Virus record (IMG/VR): IMGVR_UViG_3300006793_005371
Coordinates: 1 to 62,600 of that record
Direction: 5' to 3' (one strand)
Length of the DNA stretch: 62,600 nucleotides
DNA from: a virus
A program made the translations under genes and the position numbers. Below are positions 24,625-32,427 of this stretch, piece after piece. The notes under the pieces are model-generated. The model did not search any database. It was not told the origin of the DNA and was given only the letters and a program-made list of their open reading frames with translations. Numbering within the stretch: position 1 is the first letter of the stretch; each line of letters begins with the position of its first letter.

Positions 24625-24782
24625 TTAAAGAAGCAATTAGTGCCGTACTTGGCGTCGGCAAAAAACGAGAGCCTGAGAATATTAGCCCTGGCGGAATACT
24701 GTTCTTTGCACTCCTTGTCGCTATTATTTTTTTAGGGACAGTATCATTATTAATGTTTACTGTTTCTATTCTAATAAAATAA
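24621..24782 (+). CDS. Small membrane protein, TTG start
   Basis: 53 residues from a TTG overlapping the previous stop (TTGA). One membrane segment (ILFFALLVAIIFLGTVSLLM). The start codon is inferred from the overlap pattern and is uncertain. Confidence 0.4.
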   Translation: MIKEAISAVLGVGKKREPENISPGGILFFALLVAIIFLGTVSLLMFTVSILIK

Positions 24783-24785
24783 TAC

Positions 24786-24813
24786 TTGACAAACACTAAA
24801 CTCCTGTTATACT
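24786..24813 (+). promoter_or_regulatory. Sigma70-type promoter overlapping a terminator
   Basis: TTGACA, 16 nt, TATACT. The -10 sequence lies at the top of the terminator hairpin at 24798-24837, and the downstream gene's ribosome site is in the descending arm. Confidence 0.7.
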
Positions 24814-24837
24814 ATTTGCTGTAACAGGAGTTTTTTT
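24798..24837 (+). terminator. Rho-independent terminator
   Basis: AAACTCCTGTTA (24798-24809) pairs perfectly with TAACAGGAGTTT (24822-24833) around a 12-nt loop, followed by a T run. It ends the small membrane gene group and abuts the ATG at 24838. Confidence 0.8.
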
Positions 24838-25290
24838 ATGACTATGCATTTGCAACAAGGTTTGAGTACCATAAACACTCGTAAAACACGCAAGTTGCCT
24901 AAGATGACTAAGGCTAAAATGGCTGAGCTTGAACTAAGGTGGCGCAAACATAACAAACATTGTAAACGCAATAACATGCATGCCTTTAGGTACGAGACAC
25001 TAGATCAGTACATAGAGTATTGTTACGGTTTACAGCCTAAGAAAGATGTCAGGGCAGATAGGACACATTACAGACCTCAGAAGTCATATGCACAACAACG
25101 CATAGAAGAGTTTAATGCTAAATATCCTATGAGTGGGTCTATGCCGACTAGTAGCAAAGGTGACGGTGAGAATGCAGAGTGGCAGAGAGAAAAACAAAAG
25201 ATTAGTTCTACATACACTATTGCACCAGCATACAATAAAGGTGCATATCAAGTAGTACCCAAAAACGAAGTTAAGCACATAGGAAAATAA
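24838..25290 (+). CDS. Conserved phage protein, unknown
   Basis: 150 residues, basic N-terminus (INTRKTRKLPKMTKAKMAELELRWRKHNKHCKR) and a later YETLDQYIEYCYG segment, resembling a hypothetical found in T4-like cyanophages. Translation uses the AGGAG in the terminator arm, 7 nt before the ATG. No enzyme motif; the basic head could bind nucleic acid. Confidence 0.6.
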   Translation: MTMHLQQGLSTINTRKTRKLPKMTKAKMAELELRWRKHNKHCKRNNMHAFRYETLDQYIEYCYGLQPKKDVRADRTHYRPQKSYAQQRIEEFNAKYPMSGSMPTSSKGDGENAEWQREKQKISSTYTIAPAYNKGAYQVVPKNEVKHIGK

Positions 25291-25448
25291 TGAACGCAAC
25301 TACAACAGAAAAAATAATTATAATTTTACTGATAGCAATAATAATTGCTGGAGGCTATATCTCAGGCAAAGCAAACAGGACACTAGATACATTCCAAGAA
25401 ATGTATTATGATGCTCCTGTTACTGTAGATACAGAAAATTTAGCATGA
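25290..25448 (+). CDS. Small membrane protein
   Basis: 52 residues with one N-terminal membrane segment (IIIILLIAIIIAGGYI) and an acidic C-terminal tail. ATG overlaps the previous stop (TAATG) after AGGAAA; stop overlaps the next ATG. Not recognised. Confidence 0.55.
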   Translation: MNATTTEKIIIILLIAIIIAGGYISGKANRTLDTFQEMYYDAPVTVDTENLA

Positions 25449-25618
25449 GGCAATTACCATGTTCAACATGTGGTAAAATAGTTGACTTAAATAATGTTAA
25501 ATACTATACTGCTGATCAGGAGCATGTTTTCTGTGATGCATATTGTAGCAACGAATGGTATTCTAAAACATTCGAAAAGTTAAATGCTAAAAAGGATCAA
25601 ACGGAAAATGACAAGTAA
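25445..25618 (+). CDS. Small zinc-finger-like protein
   Basis: 57 residues with CSTCGK ... FCDAYCSNEW, a CxxC...CxxxC arrangement fit to bind one zinc. Overlaps neighbours on both sides by 4 and 11 nt. Could be a small regulator of host proteins, as many early phage zinc proteins are. Confidence 0.55.
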   Translation: MRQLPCSTCGKIVDLNNVKYYTADQEHVFCDAYCSNEWYSKTFEKLNAKKDQTENDK

Positions 25619-25787
25619 GAATGACATAACTGGAGACAGTATAAAGTCAAAAATAAGCAAGGACCAAGACAAGTACGCAGATAGTTGGGAACGCATTTGG
25701 GGTAAGAAAAAAGAACACAAAGGTTCAAACGGAACTGATAGGAATCCACCAAGTGGAACAGAGAATTATGAAAAACAAGAAAGGTAA
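25608..25787 (+). CDS. Hypothetical hydrophilic protein
   Basis: 59 residues from ATG 25608, rich in Lys, Asp and Gly (DSWERIWGKKKEHKGSNG), no hydrophobic segment, probably disordered. Overlaps both neighbours. Confidence 0.45.
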   Translation: MTSKNDITGDSIKSKISKDQDKYADSWERIWGKKKEHKGSNGTDRNPPSGTENYEKQER

Positions 25788-26088
25788 TACATTTCATCCA
25801 GAAGAGATTGCTAACAGTAATAGAATTTATAAAAGTGCAACACCTAAGTATGATGCAAGTTGGTATATCAAATGGATAGCCAGTTGTTTTATACTGTCAA
25901 GTATGAGTTTGCGAGGCATTGATGGTTTGCAGTTTTATGATCTTGTATTAAGTTTAGTTGGTGTAACAGGATGGATGATTGTAGGTATACTTTGGAAAGA
26001 TAGAGCATTAATGCTTTTAAATGGCGTAGGCATAATGCTTTTTGCTAGAACATTATTTAGGGATTATATAGGTCCGTGGATGTTATGA
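25768..26088 (+). CDS. Three-span membrane protein
   Basis: 106 residues from ATG 25768 (a GTG at 25753 is possible). Hydrophilic N-terminus, then SWYIKWIASCFILSSMS, a second and third segment with GWMIVGILWKDRALMLLNG. This three-helix region is similar to the end of the next protein, so the two are tandem paralogues. Function unknown. Confidence 0.6.
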   Translation: MKNKKGNTFHPEEIANSNRIYKSATPKYDASWYIKWIASCFILSSMSLRGIDGLQFYDLVLSLVGVTGWMIVGILWKDRALMLLNGVGIMLFARTLFRDYIGPWML

Positions 26089-26504
26089 GTGAGATGAGTA
26101 AGGTGGAACAAGAAGTAGTAGAATCTAAATTAAGTTCTGACGTACAGGAGCAATTTAAAGACAGTACAATGAGTCGTGCTGGACGTCTTGCTCTAGAATT
26201 AAATGCTGAACGTAAACGTCTCAAAGAAGAGATGGATGTACTACAAACTGAAGTTGATGACTTAAAACCTGCAACACCAACAGGAACAGTTGACAGTTAT
26301 GTAAAATGGGTAGCAACTGTGTTTGGAGTATTAGGTGTGTTTATAATGAGTGCAGGCTTTAGTACAATAGGACAAATTGCATATTTATTAGCCGCCATAT
26401 CCTGGGTGTATGTAGGACATTGCTGGAACGACAAAGCAATTATGATTGGTAGTGCTATAAGTGGTACGGCAGTTATGATGAACTTAGTAAAGGTAATAGT
26501 GTAA
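26085..26504 (+). CDS. Coiled-coil plus three-span membrane protein
   Basis: 139 residues from ATG 26085 (ATGA overlap with the previous stop). The first 65 residues form a charged coiled coil (ERKRLKEEMDVLQTEVDDL); the rest, SYVKWVATVFGVLGVF ... ISWVYVGHCWNDKAIMI, repeats the three-helix pattern of the previous protein. Possibly a membrane anchor exposing the coiled coil. Confidence 0.6.
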   Translation: MSEMSKVEQEVVESKLSSDVQEQFKDSTMSRAGRLALELNAERKRLKEEMDVLQTEVDDLKPATPTGTVDSYVKWVATVFGVLGVFIMSAGFSTIGQIAYLLAAISWVYVGHCWNDKAIMIGSAISGTAVMMNLVKVIV

Positions 26505-26704
26505 TGGAAACTGAAACTTACAAAGCATTAACAGTACATGAATTTCATTCTTTTGTAATGAGACAATTTAATGTAGGCCTACTTGATGAGCGTACTAAAA
26601 ACTTTAGATTAGAACAGTATCATACATTTGTAAATGCTGAAGGAAACATCTACATACATGTTAGCGAGTTTGAAAAGTTAGAGAAGTATGAAAACAAGAG
26701 TTAA
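26504..26704 (+). CDS. Hypothetical protein
   Basis: 66 residues, starts with a 1-nt overlap to the previous stop (TAATGG) and overlaps the next gene by 17 nt. Mixed alpha/beta composition (FRLEQYHTFVNAEGNIYIHV). Not recognised. Confidence 0.5.
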   Translation: METETYKALTVHEFHSFVMRQFNVGLLDERTKNFRLEQYHTFVNAEGNIYIHVSEFEKLEKYENKS

Positions 26705-26966
26705 AATACTTGATGCCCGATATAACGATTCTGTAGAAGATTGGATATTAGATGATATGGTACAATCTACATTGCGACCTTTCTTTAAATGGCAAAGTTC
26801 TAATAAGGAAGTTAATGTAGAGTTTGTGCGTACCTGGGACGTTGACGGCTACACGCCTAAAATTATAATAGAAGCACAATTTAACCAACCCACTGACGCA
26901 GGCCTATTTGAACTAAGTTTTAATGATTTACCACTGGAATCACTAAGATCTTTTAGTTTTTCTTAA
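26688..26966 (+). CDS. Hypothetical protein
   Basis: 92 residues with strand-like segments (VNVEFVRTWDVDGYTPKIIIEAQ written over about 45-65). Last gene of this operon before a 600-nt non-coding stretch. No known family recognised. Confidence 0.5.
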   Translation: MKTRVKILDARYNDSVEDWILDDMVQSTLRPFFKWQSSNKEVNVEFVRTWDVDGYTPKIIIEAQFNQPTDAGLFELSFNDLPLESLRSFSFS

Positions 26967-27575
26967 AAATAGTCTATTTTTTACCCAAAAAGTACCATAT
27001 TATTAACACCAGAAGATAAATATCTTTGCAGAAAAGAACTACAAGGGCAATTGAAACGTAAGTAACAAAAGTCTACTGTAGAACTTAGAAGCAGTTAGGA
27101 AGAAAGAATTTCTAATACAAGGTAAGTGAATCGTAAGTGAAACAAACCGAATGATTGGTCAGGACGACTAACTAACTTAAAGGGAAGTTAAATCTTCAAA
27201 AGAGCTCGGTATTAAGTTACTGTACAGCTCGGGTTTAACAGACCAAGTTTAGAAATAAACAAAATTGATTGTATTACGATCAGATATGTTCCGCAGTAAT
27301 GTATAGCATATCACAGATAAGAGAGAGAATCAAATTCAAGTAGACGCTCTGATACAAATCACCCTAGACATAGGTGTAGAAATACATAAATGCTTTAGGT
27401 TTTTGGGGTAACCAACAAACGGCTTTAGATGGCAACACTTAAAGACACGAAGAAGTTTACCAAGTAGAACAGAGGAACAGGACACACACTAACGAATGCT
27501 CCTCTGATCCGCGAACTTTTTATTCGCCAATAGGGTTTAAAAAGTATTATAACTTGCTTAATAAAGGAGAAAACA
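26967..27575 (+). ncRNA. 609-nt non-coding stretch with a late promoter; candidate RNA
   Basis: No coding ORF on the plus strand. A late element GATAAATATC (ATAAATA 27016-27022) opens the region. Visible hairpins: CAGAGGA (27470-27476) with TCCTCTG (27500-27506), GCGAA/TTCGC (27511-27527) and a repeat AGCTCGG near 27203 and 27226. Purine-rich repeats GTAAGTGAA occur at about 27122-27140. The same GATAAATATC heads a second non-coding stretch at 51422. A transcribed structured RNA is the simplest reading; tmRNA, RNase P and 6S signatures were not found. Confidence 0.4.
27016..27022 (+). promoter_or_regulatory. Late promoter element opening a non-coding region
   Basis: GATAAATA with no start codon near it; the first gene downstream (Hsp20) is 550 nt away. 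Confidence 0.5.
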
Positions 27576-28034
27576 ATGACAAAGCAATTACGATTCACAT
27601 CTGAATCATTATCCCCACTATATAAAATGAGCATCGGTTTTGATAGACTAGCAGACCAGTTTTTCAATGACCCATCATTTGCTACTGCACAAACAGGTTA
27701 CCCACCTTTCAACATTACAAAACAAATGGTTGAAGGACAAGAAGAGCCGTTGTATGCTATTACCCTAGCAGTTGCAGGATTTACAAAGAAGGACATAGAC
27801 ATCTCAATTGAAGATGGTACTCTTAAAGTTGAAGGAAAAACCAACATTATAGATACTGACGAATCAGTTGAATTTTTACACAAAGGCATTGCTGAAAGGA
27901 ACTTTACAAGAACTTTCAAACTTGCTGATTATGTAGAAGTAGAAAGTGCCAAACTAGAAGATGGCATACTAAGGGTTAATTTGTTTAGGAACGTGCCAGA
28001 GGCAATGAAACCTAAAACAATTGACATTTCCTAA
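27576..28034 (+). CDS. Small heat shock protein (Hsp20/IbpA-like)
   Basis: 152 residues with an alpha-crystallin domain (about 45-138): YAITLAVAGFTKKDIDISIEDGTLKVEG and FTRTFKLADYVEVESAKLEDGILRVNL, the conserved A-x-x-x-G-x-L-x-V-x-L ending. It holds unfolded proteins for refolding. Short N-terminal arm and C-terminal tail as in IbpA. Good ribosome site AAAGGAG. Hsp20 is common in marine T4-like phages and may assist virion assembly. Confidence 0.92.
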   Translation: MTKQLRFTSESLSPLYKMSIGFDRLADQFFNDPSFATAQTGYPPFNITKQMVEGQEEPLYAITLAVAGFTKKDIDISIEDGTLKVEGKTNIIDTDESVEFLHKGIAERNFTRTFKLADYVEVESAKLEDGILRVNLFRNVPEAMKPKTIDIS

Positions 28035-28089
28035 AACTGTAACGTAGTTGGGCGGCTACCAAAAGATAGTCGCCTGACACTATCACATA

Positions 28090-28097
28090 TATAAATA
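28090..28097 (+). promoter_or_regulatory. Late promoter TATAAATA, 5 nt before ATG
   Basis: Perfect TATAAATA, then GATGT, then the clpS ATG at 28103. Confidence 0.8.
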
Positions 28098-28102
28098 GAT
28101 GT

Positions 28103-28399
28103 ATGGCACAAACTAAAACAGAACAGCGAACAGCAACGGAGATAACATTTCCTAAAAGATATAATGTTATTTTCCTCAATGACGACTTTACTCCTATGCC
28201 GTTTGTTATACATTTGCTTATTGAAGTATTCAATAAGGACATTGAAGAAGCACAGGATATAACTGTACAAATTCATGAGTCAGGTAAAAGTATAGTCGCA
28301 ACTTATTCATTAGAGATAGCCGAACAAAAAGTACATGAAGCAACGGTTGTATCTCGTCACGCAGGACATCCTTTACAGATTATTACAGAAGAACTATAG
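28103..28399 (+). CDS. clpS: ClpS N-degron adaptor
   Basis: 98 residues of the ClpS fold: YNVIFLNDDFTPMPFVIHLL carries the Asn-Asp-Asp and Thr/Met residues of the N-degron pocket, VQIHESGKS carries the pocket His, and YSLEIAEQK the ClpA-facing helix. In bacteria ClpS delivers N-end-rule substrates to ClpA, not ClpX; no ClpA is visible here, so it must use host ClpA or an unusual partner. The stop overlaps the sufS GTG by 1 nt, coupling the two. Confidence 0.93.
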   Translation: MAQTKTEQRTATEITFPKRYNVIFLNDDFTPMPFVIHLLIEVFNKDIEEAQDITVQIHESGKSIVATYSLEIAEQKVHEATVVSRHAGHPLQIITEEL

Positions 28400-29604
28400 T
28401 GCTTGACCTAAAGAGATCATTCCCTACTCTTGCCAACAACCCAGAATTAGCATATTTCGATTCCGCCGCCAGTACTCAAACACATGAGTCAGTAATAAAG
28501 GCAATGAATGAATACTACGAACATTTTCGCTCTAACACAAACAGAGGCGAATATGCTATCAGCGAGAGAACTGCTGTTGCAGTAGAAACCGCAAAAGAAC
28601 AAGTAGCAAACCTTATTAATGTTCCTGCAAGTCAACTAATGTTTACCGCTGGTACAACGCAAGGCTTAAACATGATAGCACGTTGGATGAGAGATAAGAA
28701 AACTGTTATTGTAACAGAAGCAGAACATAATGCTAATATTGTTCCTTGGCTAACACAAGGTAAAAGTACGTCAGACGATAGTATTGCTGTTATGCCTATA
28801 AATGATTTTAATGGTGAAATTGACTTATACGAACTAGAAAAACTACTAGATAAACATGCTGGAGGTTGGCAAGATTTATTAGTAAGTTTTTGTGCTACAA
28901 GTAATGTAACAGGAGTTACACAACCATGGGAAGCCATAACTGACTTAGCACACAAATACGGTGCTAGTGTATGTATAGATTTTTGTCAAACTGTAGCACA
29001 CAAAAAAATAGACTTAACAAAAACAAAAGTTGAATTTGCAGTTTTTAGTTCACACAAAATGTATGGACCAACTGGCATTGGAGCATTATATACGTCATTT
29101 GATTTTGAAGACTTAGTTCCTCTTTACTATGGCGGTGGCGCAGTTGATTCAGTGTCGTTTGATAGTGTATCACTAAAACAAGGTGTAGCAAAACATTGTC
29201 CAGGAACACCGGATATTGCAAACATTATTGGCTTCGGTGTTGCTTGTGAAATGATAAGATATGTAGGTTATCCTACTATATATTTACAAGAGAAAGATGT
29301 ACTACAGAGTTTACTTAGTTATGGTGTTGATGTATTACCTAATTGTAGAGTATATCCTGAACTAGGATTTGACACAAATGTAATAAGTTTAATACCTATC
29401 AAAGGACATAGTGCTGATGTAGGACAACTAATGTCAAACACAGACGTTGCTATACGAACTGGTAAAGTATGTGCTCACCCTATAGTAGATAGAATAAGCG
29501 GAGGTAAAGGTATAGTAAGAATATCGTATGCTCCATATAACGATGATGCAGATTGTAAAAAACTTTGCCAAGAATTAGCCAAAGCACTAGTAAAGGTAAA
29601 ATAA
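28399..29604 (+). CDS. sufS: Cysteine desulfurase SufS
   Basis: 401 residues, GTG start overlapping the clpS stop. Group II desulfurase layout: YFDSAASTQTH near the N-terminus, NRGEY, EAEHNANIVPW (His110), CIDFCQTVAH (Asp194), PLP lysine Lys220 in FSSHKMYGPTG, and catalytic Cys358 in RTGKVCAHP, matching the SufS/CsdA RxGxxC motif rather than the IscS loop. Needs SufE for activation, and a SufE is encoded at 51898. Thus the phage carries two distinct desulfurases. Transcribed with clpS from a late promoter. Confidence 0.95.
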   Translation: MLDLKRSFPTLANNPELAYFDSAASTQTHESVIKAMNEYYEHFRSNTNRGEYAISERTAVAVETAKEQVANLINVPASQLMFTAGTTQGLNMIARWMRDKKTVIVTEAEHNANIVPWLTQGKSTSDDSIAVMPINDFNGEIDLYELEKLLDKHAGGWQDLLVSFCATSNVTGVTQPWEAITDLAHKYGASVCIDFCQTVAHKKIDLTKTKVEFAVFSSHKMYGPTGIGALYTSFDFEDLVPLYYGGGAVDSVSFDSVSLKQGVAKHCPGTPDIANIIGFGVACEMIRYVGYPTIYLQEKDVLQSLLSYGVDVLPNCRVYPELGFDTNVISLIPIKGHSADVGQLMSNTDVAIRTGKVCAHPIVDRISGGKGIVRISYAPYNDDADCKKLCQELAKALVKVK

Positions 29605-29607
29605 ATA
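29601..29607 (+). promoter_or_regulatory. Late promoter element
   Basis: AATAAATA over the sufS stop, 25 nt before the peroxiredoxin ATG, which has an AAAGGAAA ribosome site. Confidence 0.55.
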
Positions 29608-29632
29608 TCCGTATAATTATAAAGGAAAAAAT

Positions 29633-30193
29633 ATGTTTTATGTAACAACACCTAACGTAACATTTAAAACTAGAATTCAAATTGACGAAGCACCTGGATT
29701 TGCTTGGAAAGATATGCTTACTAGTGAAATGTTTACTGGCAGACGAGTAGTACTTGTTGCTTTACCAGGTGCATTCACACCAACTTGTTCAAGTACACAT
29801 TTACCAGGATACGAAGCCGCGTATAACGATATCACAGATTTAGATATCGACGAAGTATATTGTATCAGTGTAAACGATAGTTTTGTTATGAACTCTTGGT
29901 TTAAGAGCCTATCAGTAGAAAATGTAAAACCTGTTCCAGATGGAGCCGGCGAGTTTACAAGAAAAATGGGTTTCCTAATTGATAAATCTAATATTGGATT
30001 TGGTTATAGAAGTTGGAGATACAGTATGGTTATTGATAACGGTATTGTAGAACAAATGTTTATTGAACCTGGTTTTGATGATAACGCAGATGGCGATCCA
30101 TTCCAAGTTAGTGATGCTGATACTATGGTACAATACTTATCAGATGTTAGAGAAGCAAGAGCCAAAGCACAGGAATCTACAGAATCTTCCTAA
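29633..30193 (+). CDS. Peroxiredoxin, Prx5 type
   Basis: 186 residues with the Prx5/AhpC-TSA core LPGAFTPTCSSTHLPGY (peroxidatic Cys52, Thr49) and later ISVNDSFVMNSWFK and GFGYRSWRYSMVID (catalytic Arg). Reduces peroxides using thiols; family members often depend on glutaredoxin or glutathione. Placed right after sufS with a late promoter, it may protect nascent Fe-S clusters from peroxide. Converges with the GNAT gene, overlapping by 17 nt. Confidence 0.9.
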   Translation: MFYVTTPNVTFKTRIQIDEAPGFAWKDMLTSEMFTGRRVVLVALPGAFTPTCSSTHLPGYEAAYNDITDLDIDEVYCISVNDSFVMNSWFKSLSVENVKPVPDGAGEFTRKMGFLIDKSNIGFGYRSWRYSMVIDNGIVEQMFIEPGFDDNADGDPFQVSDADTMVQYLSDVREARAKAQESTESS

Positions 30194-30641
30194 CATAAAT
30201 ATTAGACTCTGAAGTCTCAGTTTTAATAAAGCCGCCGACAGTTTCAAAGCCAAATTTGGTATAAGCACTTAAGGCGGTTTCTCTTGGTAAACTCCAAATC
30301 ATTTCACAGTTCTCTTTTTTTGCTTGTAACTCAGTTACATTAAATAGATATTGTGCAACACCAGATTTTCTATACTTAGGATCAACCCAAATACCTCTAC
30401 TGCGATAATGCATATCTGATGTTCTGTGTCCTGAGTTCACACCTATTAGTTTACGGTCTTTTGCTACTCCAAAGAATGTAGGGGTATACTTGTCTAATAT
30501 ACTCATATCATATTCATCGGGGTCGCCTTCAAAAGGCCAAGTCATTACACTCATTGGCTCTATTGCACTTTCGCGATGAGGCCAAAGTTTGGTTTCCCAA
30601 ACTGCTCTTATCTCTTCAAACTGTACCTTGAAACCGTTCAT
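30177..30641 (-). CDS. GNAT-family acetyltransferase
   Basis: 154 residues with the acetyl-CoA binding pattern IWVDPKYRKSGVAQYLFN (R/QxxGxA) and the later SAYTKFGFETVGGF helix typical of GNAT proteins. Substrate unknown (protein, amine or sugar). It has a GTAAATA element 6 nt before the ATG. Confidence 0.85.
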   Translation of the reverse strand: MNGFKVQFEEIRAVWETKLWPHRESAIEPMSVMTWPFEGDPDEYDMSILDKYTPTFFGVAKDRKLIGVNSGHRTSDMHYRSRGIWVDPKYRKSGVAQYLFNVTELQAKKENCEMIWSLPRETALSAYTKFGFETVGGFIKTETSESNIYVRKIL

Positions 30642-30647
30642 ATGCTA

Positions 30648-30654
30648 TATTTAC
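30648..30654 (-). promoter_or_regulatory. Late promoter-like element (GTAAATA)
   Basis: Minus strand, one mismatch to ATAAATA, 6 nt (TAGCAT) before the GNAT ATG at 30641. Confidence 0.4.
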
Positions 30655-30657
30655 TAG

Positions 30658-30664
30658 ATAAATA
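30658..30664 (+). promoter_or_regulatory. Late promoter element
   Basis: GATAAATA, back to back with the minus-strand element; 29 nt before the sulfotransferase-like ATG. Confidence 0.5.
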
Positions 30665-30693
30665 ACTTTTAAGAGTAAAAAAAGGCGTTGATT

Positions 30694-31356
30694 ATGTCAA
30701 AAAATGCAATACTTATTACATCACCGAGATGCGGTAGCACAACATTCTTACACAATATAGCAACTGCTAATCCTGGTATGCACAACTGGGGAGAGGATCT
30801 TAGAACTCTTGGGCACGGGTATGAACCATTTCCAAAGACAGATGCACAAAGAAAAGCACAATTCAAACAAGTAATAAGGGCCTGGAACGATCCTACACAG
30901 TCTAATTGTGTTAAAGTATTTCCGTTGATGTTAAGAGAGCAATTATCACCTTGGCGCAAAGAGACATTTTTGCAGGACTTAATGAGTGAGGCTGACGAAT
31001 GCTACTACTTACTTCGACGAGACTTAGAAGCACAGGTTAAGAGTGCTGTAGTTGCCTTTTATAAAACTATGCAAGGCGATGTTAATTTCCATCATAGTTG
31101 GGACGAAACTTTAATAATTCCAGATAATGATCAGACTAGAAAACTAGTTCGTACATGTGAACGACAAATGTATGCATCTAATGTTGAGGTTGTACATATT
31201 TGGAAAAATACTCCACATAGTTGGTTGCGTAGTGAACATAAAAAAGAAATAATTTGGCTAGAAGATAGAGACCAATCACAAAAGTATAATAGACCAGTAG
31301 AGTTCGAGAAGGAACCAGATATTATTGAAAACGATTGGGAAGTGTTGTTTAGTTAA
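30694..31356 (+). CDS. Sulfotransferase-like P-loop protein
   Basis: 220 residues from ATG 30694 (TTG 30688 possible). ILITSPRCGSTTFLHNIA near the N-terminus is the PAPS 5'-phosphosulfate loop of sulfotransferases (SxRxGST), and LLRRDLEAQVKSAV carries a further conserved Arg/Ser region. The donor PAPS could be made by the APS kinase fusion at 36846. Target unknown, possibly a glycan. Flanked by virion genes on the opposite strand. Confidence 0.75.
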   Translation: MSKNAILITSPRCGSTTFLHNIATANPGMHNWGEDLRTLGHGYEPFPKTDAQRKAQFKQVIRAWNDPTQSNCVKVFPLMLREQLSPWRKETFLQDLMSEADECYYLLRRDLEAQVKSAVVAFYKTMQGDVNFHHSWDETLIIPDNDQTRKLVRTCERQMYASNVEVVHIWKNTPHSWLRSEHKKEIIWLEDRDQSQKYNRPVEFEKEPDIIENDWEVLFS

Positions 31357-32427
31357 TTATGCGTAACTAACGTATACAGTAGCCGCACCTTGTGAGGACG
31401 TACCTTGCGTAGTATATACTTTTAACGTATTGTCGGCATCTAAAGCATTAGTATAAACATAACTTGGGTTAGTAACATACACACCAGTTTCACTTAAATC
31501 AACGTATGTAGTACTCATTAACCTTGAGTTATTGTTATCATCACCTACAGTTAGTGTACTAGTACCATCAAATGCAGTTGTAACGTTAACCATTACTTGC
31601 ATTGGTTTAGTTGAAGCACTTATACCACCTAATGTTTGTGTACCGCCATCGTATGTAGCACTTGCACTTAATGTTTGTGCATCAGTACCTGAACTGTCTT
31701 GAGTACTAATTAATGTTAAGTGTCCAGTAGCAGTAGGATTATCTTGCTTAGCCAGGTAAACACCATACTCACCATCACCAACATCAGTAACTTCAATAAT
31801 GTCACCTTCGTTAATTGTGTTATCGGCAAATACTGCTGTCATGTTAGCCTTTCTAAACGAAGCACTTGCTCCGGAGGCATCTGCACCAATACCTGTTGCC
31901 CCTGAATACTTAGCACCTGCCATGTATATAACATTTGCTGTACCTGTGCCTATTGCTGTTGGTAAGTTATTACCTATAAAGTGTAGTACACCTGATTGGT
32001 AATCGAAGTACCATTGGTCGTCACTACCAGAACCTGTTTCAAATAACTGTGTTCCGCTTGTTTGTGGATCAGTGTCATCCGCCGCACTTGCATAAACTTT
32101 AACTTGATATGTTGCTCCAAAACTTGGAGCAATCCAATTAGTAATACCTGTTGTCCATGTTCTGTTATCAGAGGATGTAGCATCTTCTGTTAGTTTGTGT
32201 GCCTTACCTAGTGCGTCACTGTAAACTGTTACAATGCTTGAATTCGCTGTTGGTATAACTCCTGGTATGCTGGCACTCTGAGCCCAAATTTGATCAACTT
32301 TAATAATAAAATCGGATGATGTACCTTCGTTTGGTGCTTTTTTATTTGCATTAGTATCAGTTTTGGCTTTACCAAAACCAACTTTTTTCCAAAGTAGGTC
32401 AACTTTTTGACTATCTGATATTGCCAT
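31357..32427 (-). CDS. Virion-type beta-rich protein
   Basis: 356 residues. N-terminus SDSQKVDLLWKKVGFGKAKT resembles a conserved start in marine T4-like virion proteins; middle has WYFDYQSGVLHFIGN, a domain seen in phage structural proteins. The last 90 residues (LTVGDDNNNSRLM; TTQGTSSQGAATVYVSYA) match the C-modules of the 8409 and 8964 proteins. Start ATG overlaps the stop of the upstream 1108-residue gene by 1 nt. Likely fibre, decoration or neck protein. Confidence 0.7.
   Translation of the reverse strand: MAISDSQKVDLLWKKVGFGKAKTDTNANKKAPNEGTSSDFIIKVDQIWAQSASIPGVIPTANSSIVTVYSDALGKAHKLTEDATSSDNRTWTTGITNWIAPSFGATYQVKVYASAADDTDPQTSGTQLFETGSGSDDQWYFDYQSGVLHFIGNNLPTAIGTGTANVIYMAGAKYSGATGIGADASGASASFRKANMTAVFADNTINEGDIIEVTDVGDGEYGVYLAKQDNPTATGHLTLISTQDSSGTDAQTLSASATYDGGTQTLGGISASTKPMQVMVNVTTAFDGTSTLTVGDDNNNSRLMSTTYVDLSETGVYVTNPSYVYTNALDADNTLKVYTTQGTSSQGAATVYVSYA

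Noticed and set aside
26967-27575. tmRNA, RNase P RNA or 6S RNA
   Set aside because: No tRNA-like ends with CCA, no tag reading frame, and no RNase P core sequence; AGAGGAACAGGAC only superficially resembles the RNase P GAGGAAAGTCC.
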